Origin: Balneolaceae bacterium
Lineage (GTDB): Bacteria > Bacteroidota > Rhodothermia > Balneolales > Balneolaceae
Assembly: GCA_007129085.1 (NCBI GenBank)
Contig: SKWF01000235.1
Location: forward strand, 1-31,462
Length of the DNA stretch: 31,462 nt
Direction: 5' to 3'
Shown here: positions 16,064 through 24,027 of the stretch, in pieces
Position numbering within the stretch: the first letter of the stretch is position 1
Layout of the letters: the number at the start of each line of letters is the position of its first letter
Made by a program: the position numbers and the translations under genes
Notes under the pieces: model-generated
Databases searched by the model: none
What the model was told of the DNA's origin: nothing
The model's input: only the letters and a program-made list of their open reading frames with translations

Positions 16064-17329
16064 TTACTTAGCAGCAACCTCTTGCCTCAACTCAATGTTG
16101 TTTAGCTGTTCATCGAGTTGATTGACATAGTACATAAACTCCTCGTGATACTCTTCTTCGAGAGGTTCACCTTCAGGCAGATCAGCCCGAACAGAATTTA
16201 CAGGTCTGTCATTTACATACAGGCGATAACAGAGGTGCGGTCCTGTTGCCATTCCTGTTTGACCAACATATCCAATAACCTGTCCCTGCTCCACTTCGGC
16301 ACCACGTCGAATTCCTTCTGCAAAACCATTTAAATGCAGATATGCAGTTCTATAGGTGTTGTTATGTCTAATCTGCACAATGTTCCCATTATTTCCACGG
16401 CGCTGAGCTTCTGTTACTACCCCATCTCCTACTGCAAGAACCGGAGTACCTGTTGGAGCGGCATAATCAGTACCATGATGTGGCCTGTTGGTTTTCAATA
16501 CCGGATGAAATCGATTTTGAGAAAACCCGGAGCTGACTCGTTGGCTATATCGGAAAGGGGCTCTTAAAAGCTCTCTCTGAAGGCTTTTACCCTCCTCATC
16601 AAAATATCCTATCCGTTCTCCATTTTCGAAAAAATAGGCTCTATACGTCTCCCCTCGATGTTGAAATTCAGCAGCTTTTACATCTCCAACACCAAGATAG
16701 GTATCACCGGCATACAAATCTTCGTATATAACTTTGTAATGGTCTCCACTTTGGAGACGGAAAAAATCAATTTCCCACGCATAAATTTCAGCCATTTTAT
16801 TGGCCAATGAGCGTGTTCCACCTTCATTCAGCACGGTTTGATAGAGTGAGTTTTGAACCACTCCGGCTGTCTCCCTCTCTCGTACCTCTATTGGAACTCT
16901 ACCTTGCTCAATTTCTACTTCATCTTTCAAGTGAATAGTTGTGTATTCCAAACCACTTCGTTGCCATACAAATGATCTTGGCTCTTCATTTTCATCAAAA
17001 TAGATGCGATAATTTTGCCCAGGCCTCATTCTGTTTAGATTTACCACGCCGTCTGCTTTTTGCTGTACATTATATATATCGCGTGGTGAAAGTCCGTGTC
17101 GACTTAATATGATGTAGAGACTCTCGTTCCTTTTTACCTCTTCTTCAATAAAATCGTATCTGTCCTCGATGAATCCGTAGGTATCCATTGCAGGTACCGG
17201 TTCAATCTCTACAAGCTGCTCAATATTAATGAGCTCATGTTGAATATCATCCTCTCCGAACTTGTTTAGACCTGCAAAAACTATTAATACTGCTAAAAAG
17301 AAAACACCTATGCCTAGTACTTTATTCAT
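16064..17329 (-). CDS. M23 family peptidoglycan metallopeptidase with Cys in the HxH motif
   Basis: A 421-residue envelope protein. An N-terminal membrane anchor or uncleaved signal (about 5-20) is followed by LysM/OapA-like and accessory sheets (about 65-260) and a C-terminal LytM/M23 domain (about 265-385). Zinc-binding H284 and D288 lie in RPHHGTDYAAPTGTPV, H332 in AYLHLN, and the final motif reads GPHLCYR (H365, C367). In most M23 enzymes this motif is HLH; the second His is the third zinc ligand, and here it is Cys. Cys can bind zinc, and I recall similar HxC forms in Bacteroidota, so activity is plausible but uncertain. Expected role: cutting peptide cross-bridges of peptidoglycan, or regulating such enzymes. 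It interrupts the plus-strand Bat-like locus. Confidence 0.88.
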   Translation of the reverse strand: MNKVLGIGVFFLAVLIVFAGLNKFGEDDIQHELINIEQLVEIEPVPAMDTYGFIEDRYDFIEEEVKRNESLYIILSRHGLSPRDIYNVQQKADGVVNLNRMRPGQNYRIYFDENEEPRSFVWQRSGLEYTTIHLKDEVEIEQGRVPIEVRERETAGVVQNSLYQTVLNEGGTRSLANKMAEIYAWEIDFFRLQSGDHYKVIYEDLYAGDTYLGVGDVKAAEFQHRGETYRAYFFENGERIGYFDEEGKSLQRELLRAPFRYSQRVSSGFSQNRFHPVLKTNRPHHGTDYAAPTGTPVLAVGDGVVTEAQRRGNNGNIVQIRHNNTYRTAYLHLNGFAEGIRRGAEVEQGQVIGYVGQTGMATGPHLCYRLYVNDRPVNSVRADLPEGEPLEEEYHEEFMYYVNQLDEQLNNIELRQEVAAK

Positions 17330-17522
17330 AGTGAGCCGTGCTATACTACTTTATTATAACCTAAAATTTACTATCCGGGATAAAATACTGCATTCAGTAT
17401 GATTATCATAATTTAAGACCGCACAATATTTTACAGTATTACCGAAATTATATTACCTTTTGGCTGTTATTACCACAGTTTCAGAACTTACAACGTTTCA
17501 TTTCTTATCTACTTTAACTTTA

Positions 17523-18548
17523 ATGATCAAAAAGTTGGGATTTTCACTCTTTAGAGGGCCCTTAGCAGTCATACTTTTGCTATTTCTATTCAGCTCAACA
17601 GCAGTAGGCCAACAAGTTCAAACTTATACCGATAAAGACACTCTTCGTGTTGGGGACAGGTTTACCTACTCCATCGTTTTGTCGGGTGATTACACATTGC
17701 TAGAATATCCCGATGAACCGCATTTCCCTGATGATATTGAATTACTGAACCGTCAAAGGTTTCAACTGTCTGAGGTGCGTGACAGCCTGGTTTATAATCT
17801 CCAGTTTTTTGGGGTTGAAAATATGATCATCCCCGAAAACGAGCTTCGTCTACAAACCGCTGAAGGTGACACATTGCTTTACACTTCAGAAATCCCTCTC
17901 GTTTTTCAATCAACCCTTGCTGAAGATGATGAGGAGTTTCGCCCATTCAAACCTATTTTTGATTTTGCCCGAGCCCTATGGCCCTATATTTTAGGCGGTT
18001 TACTATTACTTATTGCAGGGTGGTATCTCTACAAATACTGGAAGCGTAAACAGGCCGAAGCGAATACTCCAAAACCGGTATTTAAACGAGAGCCGTTCAT
18101 CAACCCAATGCTGGAGCTCAAAAAAGACATGACGGAGGTTAAAGCTCTCACTCCCTGCCGAACTGAAGAGGATTTCGACAGATTTTATGTAAAACTGGGC
18201 GACACAATTCGTGCATACATTAAACGGGTTTATCAATTTCCGGCTCTAGAAATGACCTCAAGTGAAATCATTCGGGAGCTACAAAAAGAGAGAGCCAACA
18301 GCGACCTTATAAAGGCGACAAAAAAGGTTCTTTTTGAAGCAGATATGGTAAAATTCGCAAACTTCACCCCGGATAATGAACAGACAACTGATGCGTTACA
18401 TACCGCAGATAATTTTGTACATACGGCGGAAACAGTAGATCGCGAAAAAATAGATTACATGGAATTTAAGCATGATGAACGCCAAGAAGAACGGCTACAG
18501 GCGTTTAAAGAGAAACATATCACGCCGAAAAACAAGGAAAATTCATGA
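17523..18548 (+). CDS. Bat-locus membrane protein, BatD/DUF4381-like
   Basis: With ATG at 17523 the product has 341 residues; a TTG 63 bases upstream is open in frame but would place extra residues before the signal peptide. Residues 1-30 are a signal peptide (ending VGQQ). Residues 31-140 are beta-rich and predicted outside the cytoplasm (TYTDKDTLRVGDRFTYSIVL resembles BatD-type oxygen-tolerance domains). Residues 151-171 span the membrane and are followed by basic residues (KYWKRKQ). The cytoplasmic part (about 205-300) contains FDRFYVKLGDTIRAYIKRVY, similar to DUF4381 or the BatD C-terminus. The stop overlaps the BatA-like start (ATGA). The family assignment rests on topology and neighbours and is moderate. 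Confidence 0.7.
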   Translation: MIKKLGFSLFRGPLAVILLLFLFSSTAVGQQVQTYTDKDTLRVGDRFTYSIVLSGDYTLLEYPDEPHFPDDIELLNRQRFQLSEVRDSLVYNLQFFGVENMIIPENELRLQTAEGDTLLYTSEIPLVFQSTLAEDDEEFRPFKPIFDFARALWPYILGGLLLLIAGWYLYKYWKRKQAEANTPKPVFKREPFINPMLELKKDMTEVKALTPCRTEEDFDRFYVKLGDTIRAYIKRVYQFPALEMTSSEIIRELQKERANSDLIKATKKVLFEADMVKFANFTPDNEQTTDALHTADNFVHTAETVDREKIDYMEFKHDERQEERLQAFKEKHITPKNKENS

Positions 18549-19543
18549 GTTGGGCAAACCCTGAGTATTTTTGGCTTTTATTATTCCTTCCCATTTTTGT
18601 CGGATACGTGGCGTGGAAACTATTTTTCCGTAAGCAGCCTTCTTTCACATTTTCATCCACGGCCGCTCTGAAAAATCTACCCGGCAACTATAAAGCGTGG
18701 TTGGTTTACCTCACTCCATTGCTGTACGTAGCGGCATTTGGGTTGATTGTTGTTGCCATGGCGAGGCCACAGCTTCAAAACACAACGGTTGAACAGCATA
18801 CCGAAGGTATCGATATTATGCTGAGTATTGACATTTCCACATCGATGAAGGCAGAAGATTTTGAACCCAACAGAATGCTCGCCGCCAAAGAGATTGCCGG
18901 AGATTTCATCAATAATCGGCGTTCTGATCGTATCGGCTTAAATGTTTTTGCCCGGGAAAGCTTCACCGTATGCCCCCCAACGGTAGATCACAGGCTCGCT
19001 CTTCAGCTTCTCGACACCATTGATATGGGAATGGTTCGTGATGGTACCGCCATCGGCGTTGGATTGGCGACAGCGGTAAACCGGCTTCGTAACAGCGAAG
19101 CAGAAAGCAAAGTCATAATTCTGTTGACAGACGGAATGAACAACGCCGGAGAAGTGGACCCGATAACTGCCGGAGAAATTGCCGCTTCCCAAGGAATTAC
19201 TGTATATACCATGGGAATCGGAACCCGGGGAACAGCCCCCTACCCTGTAGATGACCCCGTATTTGGCCGTCGCTACCAAAACGTTTCGGTAGATATTGAT
19301 GAGGAGATGCTGCAACAAATTGCAGATATGACCGGTGGAAAATATTTCCGCGCTACAGATAACCGAGAGATGATAGAAATTTATGAGGAGATCGACCGGC
19401 TCGAAACCACCGAAATTGAGGAGATTGTCTACCGTGATTACGAAGATCGATACATGAACTATCTGCTCAGCGGAGTCCTGCTATTTATCGCCGGATTTCT
19501 GAATGAACGTTTATTTACCCGCTCGCCTTTATTCCACAGCTGA
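18545..19543 (+). CDS. BatA-like VWA domain membrane protein
   Basis: A 332-residue inner-membrane protein. Two N-terminal spans (about 9-26 and 52-73) are followed by a von Willebrand factor A domain and a C-terminal span (about 310-327). The metal-ion-dependent adhesion site is complete: D96-x-S98-x-S100 (DISTS), T168 (RDGT) and D196 (LTDGMN). BatA proteins (Bacteroides aerotolerance) occur in MoxR-DUF58-Bat operons and are linked to oxidative or envelope stress; the molecular role is poorly known. It overlaps the upstream BatD-like gene by four bases. No second VWA gene (BatB) or TPR BatC/E gene follows; mfd is next after 66 bases. Confidence 0.9.
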   Translation: MSWANPEYFWLLLFLPIFVGYVAWKLFFRKQPSFTFSSTAALKNLPGNYKAWLVYLTPLLYVAAFGLIVVAMARPQLQNTTVEQHTEGIDIMLSIDISTSMKAEDFEPNRMLAAKEIAGDFINNRRSDRIGLNVFARESFTVCPPTVDHRLALQLLDTIDMGMVRDGTAIGVGLATAVNRLRNSEAESKVIILLTDGMNNAGEVDPITAGEIAASQGITVYTMGIGTRGTAPYPVDDPVFGRRYQNVSVDIDEEMLQQIADMTGGKYFRATDNREMIEIYEEIDRLETTEIEEIVYRDYEDRYMNYLLSGVLLFIAGFLNERLFTRSPLFHS

Positions 19544-19609
19544 CAGCACAATTTTGTATCTTTCTACGCTAAAAATTTCACGCTTTTATAGTTAATTCCG
19601 TATTTGTTT

Positions 19610-22600
19610 ATGATTGATTCGATCCGTTCGGCGGTGACCGGCAGTTTACCCATACAAGAAGTTTCTTCGTTATTAAGCGATCGAAAAAACATCCACCTGG
19701 ATGATTTTACCGGCTCTTCCCAGGTTTTCCTTCTACAAAAACTATTAACGCAGCTCCCATATTTATTGGTGGTAGCACGCGATCACGAAAAAGCTGTAGC
19801 CATCGCATCTGATTTTGAACAGCTCGGTACCGAAGATGTTCACCTGTTCCCTCCAACCGGTCAAAAACCGTACGACGACCAAAAAATTGTAGACTCCTCC
19901 ATTCTCGTGCAGCGGTCTGAAGTTCTGGAACAGATTCAAACCGGTAAATCCGGCGTCATCGTTACCTCCGTGGATGCGCTTATTGAAAAAGTTGTCTCCT
20001 CCGAAGAGTTCAATCAATCCTCCATTCAGATCAAAAAAGGGGATGATCGTAGTATAGAATCTCTGTCGAATGCTCTGGTGGAGCAAGGGTACACCTCCGA
20101 CCGATTTGTTGGATCACCCGGTGAATTTGCCATTCGCGGCGGAATATTCGACATCTTTCCATTTTCCGGCGAGTACCCCGTTCGGATTGAGTTTTTCGGC
20201 GATGAGATCGATACAATTCGGGAGTTTGACCCCGATTCGCAGCGCTCCATTTCGTTTTTAAATGATGTACGGCTTGTACCAAACGCCACATTTTCAGGCA
20301 ACGGCAATAAAGAGAGTATCCTCTCGCATCTGCCCGAAGGATCCGTCATACTTCTGGATGATTCCGATCTGTTAATCGAAAAAATTGAAGATTTTGAAAC
20401 GAAAGCGCACACCAACTATGAGGAGCTAGAATCGGACAACATACCCTCTCCCGAAACGGCATATCTCCTCACTGAAGAGTGGCGTTCATCAATCCAAAAT
20501 TTCGGACTGATTACCCAAGGATCATTCAATACTAGTGTAGAGACCACCAAAAGTTTTGCCCTGAACAGCAAACCTCACCCCTCATTTAACGGTAGTTTTA
20601 AGGTGCTTCGATCGTTTATTACCGATAAAAGCAGCAGTGGAATTCGAACACTCATACTTTGCAACCACGATAATCAACGGGAGCGGTTTGATGAACTTCT
20701 TGGCGAACCGAGTGATGAATTCAATTACTCGCTTGCCGTACAGAGTCTGCATGAAGGGTTTATTCTGCCCGATCAACAGCTGGCCGTATTAACGGACCAC
20801 CAGATCTTTGACCGGTACCATCGTCCCAAAATTAAGCGGAAACAGGTACGGGGCGGTATATCCCTGAAAGAACTGAAGGATCTGAATGTAGGTGATTACG
20901 TAGTCCATGTGGATTACGGAATCGCGAAGTTTGCCGGCTTCAAAAAAATTAAAGTTCGCAAAAATGTACAGGAAGCGGCAGTTCTTCGGTACAAAGATGA
21001 CTCCATCCTTTATGTAAATGTATCGAGTCTGCACAAGCTGCAGAAATACTCCGGCAAAGAGGGAAAGCAGCCGCGAATTACGAAATTGGGTTCCGGCGAG
21101 TGGGCACGGAAAAAGGCCACCACCAAGAAGAAAGTAAAAGACATTGCCCGCGATCTAATTGATCTTTACGCAAAACGAAAAGCTCAGAACGCTTTTGAGT
21201 TTAATACCGACAACCAGTGGCAAACAGAGATGGAGGCGCGCTTTGAATTTGAGGAGACGCCCGATCAAATGGAGGCGATAGAAGCCGTTAAGCGGGATAT
21301 GGAATCATCTCAACCGATGGACCGATTGATTTGCGGAGATGTTGGATTCGGCAAAACCGAGGTGGCACTCCGGGCCGCATTTAAAGCCGTGATGGATCAG
21401 AAACAGGTCGCCGTATTGGTGCCAACCACCATTTTGGCAGATCAGCACGCAAAAACTTTCCAAGAGCGGATGAAAGAGTTTCCGGTAGTAGTGGAATCCC
21501 TTTCCCGGTTCCGAACAGCTGCCGAGCAAAAACAGGTGATTAAAGATCTGGAAGCCGGAAAAGTTGATGTCTTGATCGGAACACACCGAATTGTCTCTAA
21601 AGATGTAAAGTTTAAAGATCTCGGCCTGCTGATAATTGATGAAGAGCAGCGGTTTGGCGTTACAGTTAAAGAGAAACTGAAAAAATTCCGCGCCTCAGTG
21701 GATGTTATGACCATGACGGCGACTCCAATTCCCAGAACGCTGCAGTTCTCGCTGATGGGAGCACGCGACCTGAGCATCATCAACACTCCCCCGCCGAACC
21801 GACAGCCCGTCTACACTGAAATACACAGTTTTGACCAAGAATTGATTCGGGACGCCATCATTCAGGAGGCTTCGCGCGGTGGCCAGGTATTTTTTATTCA
21901 TAACCGGGTAAAGGATATCAAAGAGGTTGCCGGTATGATTCGCGATATGGTGCCCGATATTCGTATCCGTTTTGGCCACGGGCAGATGCAGCCGAGCAAA
22001 TTGGAGAAGATCATTCGTGATTTTTACCAGCATAAATTTGATGTGCTGGTCTCCACCAATATTGTTGAAAACGGTATCGATATATCCAATGCCAATACCA
22101 TCATTATAAATAACGCAAACAACTTTGGTCTCTCTGAGCTTCACCAGTTAAGAGGGCGCGTGGGACGATCGAACCGAAAGGCATTTTGTTACTTGATCAC
22201 CCCGGAGGTGCGCAAGTTGTCATCCGATGCCCGTAAGCGGTTAACGGCGCTTGAAGAGTATTCCGATCTCGGCTCCGGCTTTAATATCGCCATGCGCGAT
22301 CTTGATATTCGTGGTGCCGGCGATATTTTAGGAGCCGAACAGAGTGGATTCATCACCGACATCGGTTTTGAGATGTACACTAAAATACTGGATGATGCAG
22401 TCCGTGAGCTCAAAGAGACAGAATTCAGTTCTATGTTTTCAAGCGAACCAAAACCTGTTGATCTACCCGAAACCCAGGTTGAATTCGACTACTCCGCGTA
22501 CCTCGAAAACAGCTACGTACAAGATAATGTGGAGAGGCTGAACCTCTATCGTAAGCTTTCGGAAGCATCAACACTCGAACAGATTGAAGACTGGACTGCA

Positions 22601-22957
22601 GAGCTTGAAGATCGCTTTGGCGAGTTGACGGAAAGTGCCGGTTATCTTGTCCTTGCCACAAAAATAAAACTACTCGCCTCTCGGTTGTTGGTTAAAAAAG
22701 TAACAATCAGGGCAAACCGAATGTGGTTGCAATTTCCGAAAAGCAGCAGCGAACTGGGAGAACAATTTTATGGATCAGGCTATTTCCAGAAACTTCTAAA
22801 AGAGGTAGAAAATATAGAGGGGCACAAATTTGAAGTTGTTCAGAAAAAAGATTCTGTCAGGCTCGTAATCCACAACATTGGAAACCCGGAAGAGGCAGCC
22901 GACTACTTAAACCGGCACGAAGCGTTCGAAAATCAACCCGCAGAAGTTCCGGCATGA
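19610..22957 (+). CDS. mfd: Transcription-repair coupling factor Mfd
   Basis: A DNA translocase of about 1115 residues that removes RNA polymerase stalled at lesions and recruits UvrA. In order: UvrB-homology region (about 20-340), RNA polymerase-interaction domain (about 420-490, with VGDYVVHVDYGIAKF), superfamily 2 RecG-like translocase with Walker A GDVGFGKTE (about 576-584), DEEQ box (about 677-680), motif VI LRGRVGRS (about 845-852), and a C-terminal TRCF domain. The length is close to that of E. coli Mfd (1148). ATG at 19610 is preferred to a TTG two codons earlier. The stop overlaps the Sua5/TsaC start (ATGA), so the pair is likely coupled. Confidence 0.97.
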   Translation: MIDSIRSAVTGSLPIQEVSSLLSDRKNIHLDDFTGSSQVFLLQKLLTQLPYLLVVARDHEKAVAIASDFEQLGTEDVHLFPPTGQKPYDDQKIVDSSILVQRSEVLEQIQTGKSGVIVTSVDALIEKVVSSEEFNQSSIQIKKGDDRSIESLSNALVEQGYTSDRFVGSPGEFAIRGGIFDIFPFSGEYPVRIEFFGDEIDTIREFDPDSQRSISFLNDVRLVPNATFSGNGNKESILSHLPEGSVILLDDSDLLIEKIEDFETKAHTNYEELESDNIPSPETAYLLTEEWRSSIQNFGLITQGSFNTSVETTKSFALNSKPHPSFNGSFKVLRSFITDKSSSGIRTLILCNHDNQRERFDELLGEPSDEFNYSLAVQSLHEGFILPDQQLAVLTDHQIFDRYHRPKIKRKQVRGGISLKELKDLNVGDYVVHVDYGIAKFAGFKKIKVRKNVQEAAVLRYKDDSILYVNVSSLHKLQKYSGKEGKQPRITKLGSGEWARKKATTKKKVKDIARDLIDLYAKRKAQNAFEFNTDNQWQTEMEARFEFEETPDQMEAIEAVKRDMESSQPMDRLICGDVGFGKTEVALRAAFKAVMDQKQVAVLVPTTILADQHAKTFQERMKEFPVVVESLSRFRTAAEQKQVIKDLEAGKVDVLIGTHRIVSKDVKFKDLGLLIIDEEQRFGVTVKEKLKKFRASVDVMTMTATPIPRTLQFSLMGARDLSIINTPPPNRQPVYTEIHSFDQELIRDAIIQEASRGGQVFFIHNRVKDIKEVAGMIRDMVPDIRIRFGHGQMQPSKLEKIIRDFYQHKFDVLVSTNIVENGIDISNANTIIINNANNFGLSELHQLRGRVGRSNRKAFCYLITPEVRKLSSDARKRLTALEEYSDLGSGFNIAMRDLDIRGAGDILGAEQSGFITDIGFEMYTKILDDAVRELKETEFSSMFSSEPKPVDLPETQVEFDYSAYLENSYVQDNVERLNLYRKLSEASTLEQIEDWTAELEDRFGELTESAGYLVLATKIKLLASRLLVKKVTIRANRMWLQFPKSSSELGEQFYGSGYFQKLLKEVENIEGHKFEVVQKKDSVRLVIHNIGNPEEAADYLNRHEAFENQPAEVPA

Positions 22958-23883
22958 TAGTAGATCTGAAGAAAGCCATATCGCTTATTCGTGACGGAGA
23001 CGTGGTGGCCATTCCTACAGAAACCGTGTACGGTCTTGCCGGAGACGCGAAAAATGCCCTCGCCGTTCAGAAAATTTTTAATACCAAGGGTCGACCCGCT
23101 GATAACCCGCTTATAGTCCATATTTCATCTATCGATCAGCTTCACGACTTTGCCGAATCCATACCCGATGATGCCCTCCAACTGGCCGATAAATTCTGGC
23201 CGGGGCCATTAACGTTGATACTAAAACGGAAACCGGCCGTGCTCGATATCGTTACTGCCGGGCTTGATACCGTTGCCATTCGGATGCCCAATCACCCAAT
23301 TGCACTAAAATTGATCCAGAAAACAGGTCCGGTAACCGCTCCAAGTGCCAATCGCTCGGGGAAGCCCAGCCCTACAAATCCGGAGCATATCAAACAGGAT
23401 TACGGTACAAATTTACCGATACTTGATGGTGGAAAAACCGATGTGGGAATTGAATCCACGGTATTAGATCTTTCTGAACTGCCGTATAGAATATTACGTC
23501 CTGGGGTAATTTCAAAAGAAGAGCTATCAACATTTTTGGGACAACCGATTGAGAGAGAAACGGCAAACAGGAAAAGCCCCGGGACACGCCATACCCACTA
23601 TAAACCGACTGCATCTGTTAAATGGCTTGATGAACGTCAAAGCATCATCAAAAGCCATAAAACCTTCTACATCCTCCATCACAAAGAGTTCGCCAACCTT
23701 CCCGAAAATGCCATTCACTTTCGGGAAAATTACCAAGAGTTCGCCCGTCTGCTCTACGATCTTTACAGAACCGCTGATCAAAAGGGATTCTCCCAAATTT
23801 TGATCGAACCTTTTACAAATTCTCCCTCCCACCCTTTGATTGATGCAATTATTAACAGGATACAACACTCTGTTAATAAATAA
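22954..23883 (+). CDS. L-threonylcarbamoyladenylate synthase (Sua5-type, two-domain)
   Basis: A 309-residue enzyme that makes threonylcarbamoyl-AMP from threonine, bicarbonate and ATP, the first step of the universal t6A37 modification of ANN-decoding tRNAs. The YrdC-like domain (1-200) shows PTETVYGL (21-28), KGRPADNPL (45-53), the FWPGPLT segment, TAPSANRSGKPSPT (129-141) and a final GIESTVLDLS. The extra 110 residues at the C-terminus match the Sua5 domain, so this is Sua5-type rather than short TsaC. It begins inside the mfd stop. It is followed by 144 bases of non-coding sequence before the fasciclin gene. No terminator hairpin with a T-run was seen directly after it. Confidence 0.94.
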   Translation: MIVDLKKAISLIRDGDVVAIPTETVYGLAGDAKNALAVQKIFNTKGRPADNPLIVHISSIDQLHDFAESIPDDALQLADKFWPGPLTLILKRKPAVLDIVTAGLDTVAIRMPNHPIALKLIQKTGPVTAPSANRSGKPSPTNPEHIKQDYGTNLPILDGGKTDVGIESTVLDLSELPYRILRPGVISKEELSTFLGQPIERETANRKSPGTRHTHYKPTASVKWLDERQSIIKSHKTFYILHHKEFANLPENAIHFRENYQEFARLLYDLYRTADQKGFSQILIEPFTNSPSHPLIDAIINRIQHSVNK

Positions 23884-23964
23884 CTTAGGCGAAATCTTTA
23901 TACAGTTTAAAAAATTCTCGATATAGACTGAACGATTATTTCTCGTTAGGCTGTTTAACCTATC

Positions 23965-23986
23965 GTGTAAGTGAATGCACCTACAC
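23965..23986. repeat. Imperfect inverted repeat upstream of the first fasciclin gene
   Basis: GTGTAAGTG (23965-23973) and CACCTACAC (23978-23986) form a 9-base inverted repeat with one mismatch around AATG. It ends 41 bases before the fasciclin start and has no T-run. It could be a regulator operator or a leader hairpin; no regulator gene is nearby. Confidence 0.4.
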
Positions 23987-24027
23987 TATTCGATTAGAAT
24001 CCAAACCCCAATTAAATTATAATTATT

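Noticed and set aside
21695..22144. 149-aa minus-strand ORF inside mfd
   Set aside because: It is antisense to the conserved translocase region of mfd, which fully explains the base composition; no motif is seen.
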